Shown piece after piece: positions 45,836 to 54,194 of a stretch of 64,000 bases of DNA. The translations under genes and the position numbers were made by a program. Source of the stretch: Planctomycetaceae bacterium (GTDB taxonomy: Bacteria; Planctomycetota; Planctomycetia; Planctomycetales; Planctomycetaceae); NCBI GenBank assembly GCA_041398825.1, contig JAWKTX010000002.1, positions 310,001-374,000 of the forward strand, written 5' to 3'. The notes beneath the pieces are model-generated. The model searched no databases. It worked only from the letters and a program-made list of their open reading frames with translations, and was not told where the DNA came from. How positions within the stretch are numbered: position 1 is the first letter of the stretch; every line of letters starts with the position of its first letter.

Positions 45836-47137
45836 ATGCGGACGGCATGGATTGAATGCGCGACAGGCATCAGTGGTGACATGACGCTGGCAGCGTTAAT
45901 CGACGCAGGAGTTGATGCAGGAGCAATCGCGTCGGCAATCGATTCTCTGGGGCTGCCAGACGTCCGGTTGCGAATCGAAACTGTCATCAAGAACGGTTTC
46001 CGCGCGAAACAGGTGTTCGTCGAACACCCGGAACAGCACTCCCATCGCAACTATTCTATCATTCGCGACTTAATCATCAGGGCAGGCGGGCTGAGCGATC
46101 GTCAGAAGCACCTCGCGTTGCAAATGTTTCTGTCAGTTGCCCAGGCGGAAGCCCATGTCCATGGAAGCACGGTTGAGGCGGTTCATTTCCACGAAGTGGG
46201 TGCGATTGATTCAATCGTCGATATCGTTGGCGTTGCTGTTGGATTTGATTTGCTCGGGGTTGATCGCATCGTCTGCAACCCGGTACCAACCGGGCGTGGC
46301 TTTGTTCGAATTGATCACGGAGTGTGTCCGATTCCAACGCCAGGCACGGTGGAGATTCTGAAAGGTATTCCGCTGGCCGACATCCCGATCAATGCCGAAC
46401 TGACGACGCCGACCGGTGCAGCGATTGTGCGAGTGTTGGCAGATACTTTCGGTCCGCTGCCAGCGATGACCATTGAACAGGTCGGATCGGGCGCGGGTTC
46501 AATGACGTTTCCAAACCGCGCGAATGTTCTGAGAATCTTTGTCGGCACTCTGGTGTCTGATCCCAATCGGGACGTGGTTACGCTTCTGGAATCAAATCTG
46601 GATGATGTTTCAGCAGAAGTCATTGGATACACTCGCGAGCGTCTGGAAGTCTCAGGTGCGCTGGATGTGTTCACTACTTCGGTGCAGATGAAGAAGAACC
46701 GCCCGGGCGTCCTGGTCAGTGTGTTGTGCAAACCAGAACGAGCAGACCAATTGTCACAGATTCTGTTCAAAGAAACCGGAACGCTGGGAATACGCCGCAC
46801 TCAGGTTGAACGTGCGGTCCAATCTCGGGAGCTGACGACGGTGCCGACAATCTGGGGACAGATCGCCGGAAAGCTCGCGTGGCATGGGGGCGGAGAGAAG
46901 CGTTTTGTCCCGGAATTCGAATCGTGCGCCTCCGCCGCTCGTCACCACAATGTTTCGTTACGTGATGTCTACCGACTTGCTGAATTTGCGTTTGCTGCGA
47001 GCGTAGCGAGCAGCCACGATCACAGCCACGATCACAGCCACGATCACAGCCACGATCACAGCCACGATCACAGCCACGATCACAGCCACGACGACGATAC
47101 CCACCCGGGCAGAAGCGGTTCGCAACAGAACAACTGA
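45836..47137 (+). CDS. larC: LarC-type nickel-pincer cofactor biosynthesis protein (TIGR00299/DUF111)
   Basis: A protein of 433 residues matching LarC, which inserts nickel into the pyridinium-dithiocarboxylate mononucleotide cofactor of lactate racemase-type enzymes. Clear motifs are AWIECATGISGDMTLAALID at the N-terminus, AEAHVHGSTVEAVHFHEVGA with its metal-type histidines, ELTTPTGAAIVR, GAGSMTFPNRANVLR and ESNLDDVSAEVIGYTRERL. It is a single continuous frame, unlike some homologues made from two frames by frameshifting. A His-rich tail with SHDH repeats follows. ATG 45836 is the start; the frame open to 45788 adds nothing family-like. No larB, larE or larA is visible in the window. Confidence 0.9.
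   Translation: MRTAWIECATGISGDMTLAALIDAGVDAGAIASAIDSLGLPDVRLRIETVIKNGFRAKQVFVEHPEQHSHRNYSIIRDLIIRAGGLSDRQKHLALQMFLSVAQAEAHVHGSTVEAVHFHEVGAIDSIVDIVGVAVGFDLLGVDRIVCNPVPTGRGFVRIDHGVCPIPTPGTVEILKGIPLADIPINAELTTPTGAAIVRVLADTFGPLPAMTIEQVGSGAGSMTFPNRANVLRIFVGTLVSDPNRDVVTLLESNLDDVSAEVIGYTRERLEVSGALDVFTTSVQMKKNRPGVLVSVLCKPERADQLSQILFKETGTLGIRRTQVERAVQSRELTTVPTIWGQIAGKLAWHGGGEKRFVPEFESCASAARHHNVSLRDVYRLAEFAFAASVASSHDHSHDHSHDHSHDHSHDHSHDHSHDDDTHPGRSGSQQNN
47012..47095 (+). repeat. 12-bp tandem repeat encoding a His-rich tail
   Basis: AGCCACGATCAC occurs six times exactly (47012-47083), then once in a degenerate form. It encodes SHDH repeats near the end of LarC. Being a multiple of three, slippage changes tail length without frameshift. 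Confidence 0.95.
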
Positions 47138-47662
47138 CTCGAAAGTCCGGCCTCATTCAAAAGCGAAGATGCTGCCCCGCACAGGTATCACCGGATTTCA
47201 TCAGCGCGAACGATTCCGCTGCGAATCATCCCGTCCCCGCTTTGACAAACTGACCTGACCGGATCACATTGACTTCACATGCCTGTTGCCCGGCGAGAAG
47301 CATTTGCGGCCGGGCAATGTGCGGTCTTCATCCAGTCTTCAGATTGGCTTAATGTTCTCTTCAGGTAAGGACCTGATTTTAAAAGATTCTGCAAAAACAA
47401 GGCTTCCGGTGCAGGAACTTGCGATGCAAATTCGTTTCTCGACTCAGGCCTGCCTGCGAAGTCTTTTTCGCTTGTAATGCGGTGATTTATTTCCGTTGCT
47501 TAAGCGATGGTGTCGTCGCGGGCATGGCAAAACAGCAGGCATTTGACTTCGCCACGCTCACACGCAGTGGCGGATGCAATGCTCCAGGATCATGCGACAT
47601 CCCTTCTGGCTTTGACTGCCTGACCATTCCCGTCTGATTCCTTTCTGATCGAGGAGTTCCCA
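47138..47662. other. Intergenic region between larC and the peroxidase gene
   Basis: No supported gene. The bases just before the peroxidase ATG include GAGGAGTT, a plausible ribosome binding site (about 47650-47657). I see no recognised riboswitch or terminator. Confidence 0.45.
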
Positions 47663-49942
47663 ATGGCTATTTCCTGGTTTCGCTCTGCGCGCCGTCAACG
47701 TTCCTCAAGCCCCTGGCAAGCAGTGATTCGTCAATGCGAAAATGTTGAAGAACGACTATTGTTATCTGCTGCCTCCGTAGATGGATCGGGCAACAATCTC
47801 ACGAATCCGGAATGGGGAAGTGCTGGAGAAGATCTCCTTCGGATTGCTGATGCTCAATACCTGGACGGCATTGCAGAAGTCGCCGGGGCAAATCGCCCCA
47901 GTGCGCGTGCGATCAGCAACGACATCTCAGACTCCGGGGGGAATGACATCATCAGTCAGCGATTGCTGTCTGCGATGATCTACGCATGGGGCCAGTTTCT
48001 GGACCATGATATTACCCTGACGAAAACCGGAGACGGTGAAACCACGACAATTGAAATCCCTGAAGGGGATCCCTGGTTTGACCCGCAATTCACAGGAACT
48101 CAATCGATTACAATGCTGCGATCCGCCTTTAACCCTTTGACCGGTGACGACGTCGTGAATCCGCGACAGCAGTTCAATTCGATTTCTGCGTTCATTGATG
48201 GTTCGATGATTTATGGATCAGACCCGCAGACGGCGGGTTCTTTGAGAACATACGAAAACGGTCTGCTGAAAACGAGCGGTGACAATTTGTTACCGACCAA
48301 TAGCGTGGAAGTATTCCCGGAGGGCCCCCTGCCGATGGACAACGCGAATCCATTTGTCAGTTCGGAGCAGTTATTTGCTGCCGGCGACGCCCGGGCAAAT
48401 GAAAACATCGAATTAATCGCCCTTCAGACATTGTTTGTTCGGGAACATAACTACCAGGCAGGTCAGATCGCGCAGAAGGCGCCGTCACTTTCAGATGAAG
48501 AGATTTACCAACAGGCCAGATCCATCGTCATTGGAGAGATTCAGGCGATTACGTACAACGAATGGCTGCCCTCCCTTCTTGGTCCCGGGGCAATGACCCG
48601 GTACGACGGATACGATCCTCTGGTCAATCCAGGAATCAGCAACGAATTTGCAACCGCTGCGTTTCGTTTCGGTCACAGTCAGCTGGGCGATGATATTGAA
48701 TTCCTGGATAACGACGGAATGGAATCCCGGGAAGCGGTTTCGTTGAGCCACGCGTTCTTTAACCCTGATCTGATACGCGAGACCGGGATCGATCCGGTAT
48801 TGAAGTATCTGGCATCGGATCCGTCCGGTGAAGTGGATACTGAAATCGTTGACAGCGTGCGCAACTTTCTGTTTGGCCCTCCAGGTGCCGGCGGTCTGGA
48901 CCTGGCCGCATTGAATATTCAGCGAGGCCGTGACCACGGTTTGGCTGATTACAATTCTGTACGCGAGGCCGTTGGCTTGCCACGTGTTCAGTCATTCTCC
49001 GAAATTACTTCTGACATCGGCCTTCAGCAGAAGCTCGAAAACCTTTACGGTGATGTCGACAACGTTGACCTCTGGGTTGGCGGACTCGCGGAAGACCATA
49101 TCAGCGGCAGTAGCCTTGGCGAAACGTTTCAGACAATCATTGTCGATCAGTTTGAACGGCTGAGAGCGGGAGACCGACACTGGTACCAGAACCAGTTTTC
49201 AGGGCGTCTGCTGAACCAGATCAATCGAACATCGCTGTCCGAGATCATTGAACGCAATACGCAACTGACCAATCTGCAGAACAACACGTTCTTCTTCCGC
49301 GCTTCTATTTCTGGAACCGTTGCGCACGCAGGTAACGCCGGCGGCAGAAAAGTGCTGAATGAACGACCAGTCGCATCAGCAATTGTTCAGCTTATCAATG
49401 CAGAAAGTGGCGAGCTCACAGCATCGACCGTGACGAACAGGAATGGTCAGTATCGCTTCGCAGTGGAAGATGGTCTGAGGACCGGCGAATACCAAATCGT
49501 TATCGTTGACGACGATGGCACTGTCCTTACAGAGAGTAGGGTCATCTCGATTCAGAGTGGTGAAGACTTTGAACGTGCGAATCTGACGATTCGCTCTGCT
49601 CACCCGGTCAACCATCCGCACCCCGCGAATCAGCCACGCTCCGGTCGGCAACGTGGATCTGCGTCAGGGGCGAATCCTGCACAAACGCCGTTGGCCAGGG
49701 GATCGAAGGCCATGAAATCAGACTCGTCTGAAGCTGGTCCTGCTGATCGAAACAAAGTGTGTGAGAGCACTTTAGACACGAATCACACCATGCAGTCAGC
49801 AAAGAATCGAAGTGTCGTCGCACAGTCAGCTGATTTGCGCGTCATGTTGTCTGAAGAGAATTCTGCAGGCAGGAGTCCGTCAGGAGGGCTGGAATTGCTG
49901 GACCAGGTTTTTGGTCAGGGCTTACCCGACCTGCTGGCATAG
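47663..49942 (+). CDS. Secreted animal-type heme peroxidase with CNA-B-like C-terminal domain
   Basis: A protein of 759 residues. The N-terminal basic stretch and CENVEERLLLSAAS motif (residues about 28-42) resemble the LEPR-XLL-type leaders found at the start of large secreted planctomycete proteins. The peroxidase domain (about 45-540) shows the distal His in WGQFLDHDITL, a catalytic-type Arg/Glu segment ARANENIELIALQTLFVREHNY, and the proximal His in AFRFGHSQLGDD. After it comes a Greek-key-like carboxypeptidase-regulatory/CNA-B domain (about 550-640; ISGTVAH..., NRNGQYRFAVEDG) and a Pro/Ser-rich tail. It may generate oxidants or cross-link material at the cell surface. Confidence 0.9.
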   Translation: MAISWFRSARRQRSSSPWQAVIRQCENVEERLLLSAASVDGSGNNLTNPEWGSAGEDLLRIADAQYLDGIAEVAGANRPSARAISNDISDSGGNDIISQRLLSAMIYAWGQFLDHDITLTKTGDGETTTIEIPEGDPWFDPQFTGTQSITMLRSAFNPLTGDDVVNPRQQFNSISAFIDGSMIYGSDPQTAGSLRTYENGLLKTSGDNLLPTNSVEVFPEGPLPMDNANPFVSSEQLFAAGDARANENIELIALQTLFVREHNYQAGQIAQKAPSLSDEEIYQQARSIVIGEIQAITYNEWLPSLLGPGAMTRYDGYDPLVNPGISNEFATAAFRFGHSQLGDDIEFLDNDGMESREAVSLSHAFFNPDLIRETGIDPVLKYLASDPSGEVDTEIVDSVRNFLFGPPGAGGLDLAALNIQRGRDHGLADYNSVREAVGLPRVQSFSEITSDIGLQQKLENLYGDVDNVDLWVGGLAEDHISGSSLGETFQTIIVDQFERLRAGDRHWYQNQFSGRLLNQINRTSLSEIIERNTQLTNLQNNTFFFRASISGTVAHAGNAGGRKVLNERPVASAIVQLINAESGELTASTVTNRNGQYRFAVEDGLRTGEYQIVIVDDDGTVLTESRVISIQSGEDFERANLTIRSAHPVNHPHPANQPRSGRQRGSASGANPAQTPLARGSKAMKSDSSEAGPADRNKVCESTLDTNHTMQSAKNRSVVAQSADLRVMLSEENSAGRSPSGGLELLDQVFGQGLPDLLA

Positions 49943-50075
49943 ACGTGTTGAAGCATGGCTGAATCGATATGAAGAATCCCGATTTCAGAAAGCGCCTCAA
50001 CCACACTCAAGTTCACTCAACTGTTCGGAGGATGACCATGCCGGATGTAGCTCGATTCAGCTGTGACACAATGAA

Positions 50076-50594
50076 CTATAAGTCACCTGTAATGTACGGA
50101 TACCTGCGAGAATGGCGAAGAGCGAGCCAGAACACAAGTATTGATAACAGTCCGGACACAAGCAACTGAATCAGTCGTTCTGTGATCCTGACGAGAGCTT
50201 CTCCCCCGGCAATCACGGCCGCTCCGGCGTTGAAGCCGATATCTTCTCCTGAACGAACGTTCGCATCCCAGCGAAAACCCGGGCTCAGACGTTTGAGCTT
50301 ATGGATCTCTGACTCAACCGCAAGGAATGTTGCCTTGTCCTCGACGTCAAACTGAATCAGTACACGGTCTGGCATTTCGTTGTCGCGCATCATGGACACG
50401 GAATGCACGCCGGGGCGTGCTTGAATTTCCGCCAGCCAGACGGTGTGCTCCCCAATAAACTCTGACACACGCAGGTTGCTTGCCACATACGTTGCCGCAT
50501 CCCACACGAAGAAGACGACCGCCCATGTGAGCGGAATGGTGGCAATAAGGACCGCCGGTCGGTTGTCATCATACAATTTGCGAAGACGTCCCAT
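50076..50594 (-). CDS. Hypothetical membrane protein with two transmembrane helices
   Basis: A protein of 172 residues. One helix lies at about 15-33 (VLIATIPLTWAVVFFVWDA) and one near the C-terminus (LIQLLVSGLLSILVFWLAL). About 100 residues lie between them (RPGVHSVSMMRDNEMPDRVLIQFDVE and RLSPGFRWDANVRS), with an ordered alpha/beta look, probably exported as a periplasmic domain. The short basic ends would be cytoplasmic. I recognise no family. Confidence 0.65.
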   Translation of the reverse strand: MGRLRKLYDDNRPAVLIATIPLTWAVVFFVWDAATYVASNLRVSEFIGEHTVWLAEIQARPGVHSVSMMRDNEMPDRVLIQFDVEDKATFLAVESEIHKLKRLSPGFRWDANVRSGEDIGFNAGAAVIAGGEALVRITERLIQLLVSGLLSILVFWLALRHSRRYPYITGDL

Positions 50595-50780
50595 GGGTCA
50601 TCCGGAAAATCACGCCGAAAACTGTTGCGAGGATGAGGCTGGCAGTAGCAATCCGTCGGACCAATGTGAGACCTCAACTCTTATCGCAGAACGTTTCGAA
50701 TAAACAGGGCAGCGACGGGTGATGCCGTATTCAGATCTGGTGAGATTCGCTGCTTCGGTTTATGCGGTTGTTAAGTCGCC

Positions 50781-51554
50781 TCAATCATCGGGATGAAGGT
50801 TCACAACGCAGGACGGCAGGGCCGCCTTCAAGCGAGTGGTGCCCGCTGGTGAAACAAGAGTATCCTGAATCCAGAGTTGTTTAAGATGAGTTGCGGAATA
50901 AAGCTGAGAGATACCTGTATCGTCGAGCTGCGTCTGCGCGAGAAACAGCCATTCAACGCGATCCAGCCAATGCAGATTCGAGAACGAATGCCCATTGATC
51001 GACGTCCCATCAAGGTCCAGGCACCAAAGGCAATGCAGCGAGTTCAAATGGTGCAATGACGTCTCGCTGATGCTTGTGCCATTGAGTCCGAGTACTTCGA
51101 TCCTTTGGAGGCGGCCGATTGCTGGCACCGAACAGTCGGTGACGAGCGTGTTGCCGAGTTCCAGTACTTCAAGCGACTGGAGAGCGGACAAAGCGACCAT
51201 GCCGGAGTCGGAAACGCGTGTGTTTGACAGATCGAGTTCGGTGATCGGCCCGATATCTGACAGGAGTCGAACGGTCTCGTCTGTTGCTTCTGTGCGGTAG
51301 AGGTCAATCTTCCATGCGTCAGCGTCGAGGTCCATCGCAAACGTGGCTCCGAGCGACTGCAACGCGTGCCGCGCCGCGAACGCTGTGCGATCTGGCGGTG
51401 GGTACGGCCACAATAAGCTGCCGCATTGTGGGCAAGTTGCGTCACCGAAATTCGATATCAGGAGCGGCGCGGAGTGGCCGCAAACATGGCACCGTCGTTT
51501 CGGGCTGTCGGGCTCCAGTGATGTCGACTTCATGCATGCGAAATCAACGTGCAA
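50781..51554 (-). CDS. Leucine-rich-repeat protein with N-terminal zinc ribbon
   Basis: A protein of 257 residues. Near the N-terminus, RRCHVCGHSAPLLI and ATCPQCGSLLWP form a four-Cys zinc ribbon. After a linker, residues about 95-250 carry leucine-rich repeats of about 23-24 residues, with repeated phrases such as ITELDLSNTRVSDSGM, LEVLELGNTLVTDCS, IEVLGLNGTSISE and LWCLDLDGTSINGHS. Such repeats form a protein-binding horseshoe. There is no signal peptide, so it is probably cytoplasmic. An alternative start at 51533 (MKSTSL) would drop seven residues. Confidence 0.8.
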   Translation of the reverse strand: MHVDFACMKSTSLEPDSPKRRCHVCGHSAPLLISNFGDATCPQCGSLLWPYPPPDRTAFAARHALQSLGATFAMDLDADAWKIDLYRTEATDETVRLLSDIGPITELDLSNTRVSDSGMVALSALQSLEVLELGNTLVTDCSVPAIGRLQRIEVLGLNGTSISETSLHHLNSLHCLWCLDLDGTSINGHSFSNLHWLDRVEWLFLAQTQLDDTGISQLYSATHLKQLWIQDTLVSPAGTTRLKAALPSCVVNLHPDD

Positions 51555-51757
51555 ACCAGTTGATGCAATCGGATTTTGTGAATGAGAAGTTCAATGTTGA
51601 GTCAAGCATGTGCCGTCTGCACTTGCGTGGCAATGCCACGCCAAACGGATTGGCTCATGTGTTTGATGTCGATCATCTTTTAAACCGCCTGACTCTTTAT
51701 CAGCGCAGTGAATCGCGTGATAACCTGAAATTGGCGGTACGAAAAACCGTTTTACGG

Positions 51758-52393
51758 TCATCTGGGAATATCACGCGCACTTCGAGGATATCGCGATATT
51801 GATACCGACATCCTGGCGGTCACGGTAATGCCCTGGAGTACGTGCGTCAAGGAGTTCTGCATCGGAGTGGGGAAGTCAATGCAGCGATTTGCGAACGTTG
51901 TGAGATCTGCTGAGCTTTCGGCAAGTGACGTGACCTGGTTTCCCCGTTCGCTGGAGCGGAATGCCTGAAGAATTTGAATCAAGCCAGAAGAAATCGTCGC
52001 CAGAGAATCCGCGGCATATTTTCCGCAAGGCGCGGTTGCCTCGGACTCTGAGTCGTCGGCGATAGTGGAAGTCACAGACGACAGAATGCTTGTTGGAAAA
52101 ATCGACGCAGTGAGCCTCCCTTGCTGCAGGATACACAAAAGCTGATCCGAGCTCGTCACGATGCAGCTCGCACGGAACCAACCTATACGGGGCTTGTCGA
52201 TTCGCGGCGTTCGTGGCAGCTGGGAGAAGATTGCGGCGACTTCCCGCGCGGGCACATCTATCGCAAATCCAGTTTCCCACACGCCTGTGACAGCCGTGTT
52301 GATTCGGAAAGTGATCTGTGTAGACTCAGCGGTATCAGAACAGCCTTTTCCTGTGGCGTCTGGCTTGTTCCGTCGCTGCGGTTGGCTCGTCAT
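51758..52393 (-). CDS. Hypothetical protein
   Basis: An open frame of 211 residues with an even, serine- and isoleucine-rich composition (TESTQITFRINTAVTGVWETG, PREVAAIFSQLPRTPRI) and no recognised domain, signal peptide or helix pattern. It follows repeat copy C and precedes the zinc-ribbon/LRR gene on the same strand. The plus-strand frames through the same region are shorter and less protein-like, so this is the best coding candidate, but it could be non-coding. Confidence 0.45.
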   Translation of the reverse strand: MTSQPQRRNKPDATGKGCSDTAESTQITFRINTAVTGVWETGFAIDVPAREVAAIFSQLPRTPRIDKPRIGWFRASCIVTSSDQLLCILQQGRLTASIFPTSILSSVTSTIADDSESEATAPCGKYAADSLATISSGLIQILQAFRSSERGNQVTSLAESSADLTTFANRCIDFPTPMQNSLTHVLQGITVTARMSVSISRYPRSARDIPR

Positions 52394-52416
52394 TGATCTG
52401 CGTGAAGAGCGGTTAG

Positions 52417-52512
52417 CAGCCTGTTAGAAAATGGGACTGGCTCGACAGGAGACTTCAAAACACGACGGTTTCAGCCGTTCAGCGTGCCTGTCCGAATTTT
52501 TTAACGGACTGT
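52417..52512 (-). repeat. Dispersed palindromic repeat, copy C
   Basis: This copy is in reverse orientation: the arm reads TTAGAAAATGGGACTGGCTC on the plus strand and the other end CCTGTCCGAATTTTTTAACG, with the core AACCGTCGTG present on the minus strand. It lies just upstream of the FAD oxidoreductase gene, 72 bases before ATG 52585. Confidence 0.85.
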
Positions 52513-52584
52513 TCGGCGTTGGTGGCAGTTGAACGCGTTGCTGCGGGCAGCATTTTTTCCGAAGAGCGATCCGGCATCTTTATC

Positions 52585-54033
52585 ATGAACAATTACAATT
52601 CTTCACGGCGTCAGTTTCTGCGAACCACGGCAGGTGGGCTGATCGTTTCCGCATCACTGGCTTCGCCGGATACCAGAGCGGCCGATGAAGCTCAGGCAAC
52701 TCGCGTGAAGAATCCTGTCAGCGGGGATGTTCTGCAGACAAGAGGACAGTTGTCTGCTGATGGAACTCAGCTGCTTGAACAGCAACGGGCCATCCCGGTG
52801 GCCGGTCGGTCGGATGTGCTGGTGTGCGGGGGCGGCCCGGCGGGAATTGCAGCGGCACTGGCGGCGGCTCGATCAGGTGCTTCGGTGCAGCTGATTGAAG
52901 TGGCCGGGTGTCTGGGGGGCGTCTGGACGGCCGGACTGTTAACGAAGATTCTGGATGCGGAAAACAAATCGGGAATCATGGCAGAATTGCTTCAGGCGTT
53001 TGCTGATCGAGGCAGTTCTGTGGCCATTCAGACGCACGGAACCGTTTATGATCCGGAAATTGCCAAGCTGGTGCTGGAGGAACTGTGTGTCGCCGCCGGA
53101 GTGAAAATTCGACTGCATACTCGTCTGGTCGGAACAGTCACTGATGACCGGAATCGAGTCGTTGCTGTGTTGACGGAATCCAAATCCGGACGGGAAGCGT
53201 GGCGAGCTGACCGATTTGTGGACTGCAGTGGAGATGGCGATCTGGCTGCACATGCGGGCTGTCGTTTCGATGTTGGTATCGGAATCGATTGTGAGTGTCA
53301 GCCGATGTCGATGCTGGCACTGCTGACAGGTGTCGATCCGGATACCATCCGACCGTTCATTCGCGAATCCGGAGGTGCCGCGAAGTCGCGTCTGTTGAAG
53401 CTGATGGAAGACAACGGTGTGACGCCGTCTTATCGGGCTCCCACGCTGAGGCATCTTCATAGCGGCATCTACTCACTGATGACCAATCACGAATATGGTG
53501 TGTCCGCTTTTGACGCGAATGCCATTACGGAAGCGACCATTCGCGCCAGACGAGAGATCCACGAGATTGTTCAGGGGCTGCGGAAGCTGGGAGAACCATG
53601 GACGAACCTTGCTGTAGTCGCGACGGCCGAACAGATTGGAGTTCGTGAAGGGCGTCGCATCAAGGGACGCTATGAAATCACAGCGAAAGACCTGGCTGAC
53701 GGACTGCAGCATCCGCAGGCCGTGTGCCGAGCGAAGTTTCCTATCGACGTGCACGCGCTGAGCGGTCATGGCAATATGGAGATTGACAGGGATTTCAAGA
53801 AAGGTGGTCTCAAACCCTACGATATTCCGTACCCGGCGCTCGTGGCGGCCGATGTCGATGGATTGCTGATGGCCGGCCGATGTATCAGCGGCGATTTCAT
53901 TGCCCATTCCAGTTACCGCGTCACTGGAAATTCCGTGCCGATGGGAGAAGCCGCCGGGCTGGCTGCAGCAGTGTCCATCAAAAAGAACGTCATGCCCCAT
54001 GAACTCGACTGGCAGCAAATCAAGCCATCCTGA
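52585..54033 (+). CDS. Tat-exported FAD-dependent oxidoreductase
   Basis: A protein of 482 residues. The leader NSSRRQFLRTTAGGLIVSAS is a typical twin-arginine signal. The FAD-binding Rossmann motif VLVCGGGPAGIAAALAAARSG is complete (about residues 73-92), with VAGCLGGVWTAG following; near the end, GLLMAGRCISGDFIAHSSYRV and NSVPMGEAAGLAAAVS complete the FAD site typical of the FAD_oxidored family. The substrate is unknown. ATG 52585 is chosen because the Tat motif lies just inside; the upstream open frame to 52519 is the end of repeat C. The gene is bracketed by inverted repeat copies C and D, 72 bases before the start and 17 bases after the stop. Confidence 0.9.
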   Translation: MNNYNSSRRQFLRTTAGGLIVSASLASPDTRAADEAQATRVKNPVSGDVLQTRGQLSADGTQLLEQQRAIPVAGRSDVLVCGGGPAGIAAALAAARSGASVQLIEVAGCLGGVWTAGLLTKILDAENKSGIMAELLQAFADRGSSVAIQTHGTVYDPEIAKLVLEELCVAAGVKIRLHTRLVGTVTDDRNRVVAVLTESKSGREAWRADRFVDCSGDGDLAAHAGCRFDVGIGIDCECQPMSMLALLTGVDPDTIRPFIRESGGAAKSRLLKLMEDNGVTPSYRAPTLRHLHSGIYSLMTNHEYGVSAFDANAITEATIRARREIHEIVQGLRKLGEPWTNLAVVATAEQIGVREGRRIKGRYEITAKDLADGLQHPQAVCRAKFPIDVHALSGHGNMEIDRDFKKGGLKPYDIPYPALVAADVDGLLMAGRCISGDFIAHSSYRVTGNSVPMGEAAGLAAAVSIKKNVMPHELDWQQIKPS

Positions 54034-54050
54034 TCAGGAAGATGAGGCCT

Positions 54051-54150
54051 AACCTGTCCGTTGAAAAACCGGGACAGGCACGCAGGGCGACTGGAAACCG
54101 TCGTGCTTGAAGGTCTTCCGCTTGAGCCGGTCCCATTTTCAAAAGGCTGC
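54051..54150 (+). repeat. Dispersed palindromic repeat, copy D
   Basis: Plus orientation: the left arm reads CCGTTGAAAAACCGGGACAG and the right arm GCCGGTCCCATTTTCAAAAG, with the core AACCGTCGTG. It begins 17 bases after the stop of the FAD oxidoreductase gene. Copies C and D therefore flank that gene in opposite orientation. Downstream, a short stem CCAAAGG/CCTTTGG (54163-54181) lies just past the end of the convergent metzincin gene and may act in its termination. Confidence 0.85.
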
Positions 54151-54194
54151 AACGCAACGGAACCAAAGGGTTAACCTTTGGGGCGGCCGGTTTC

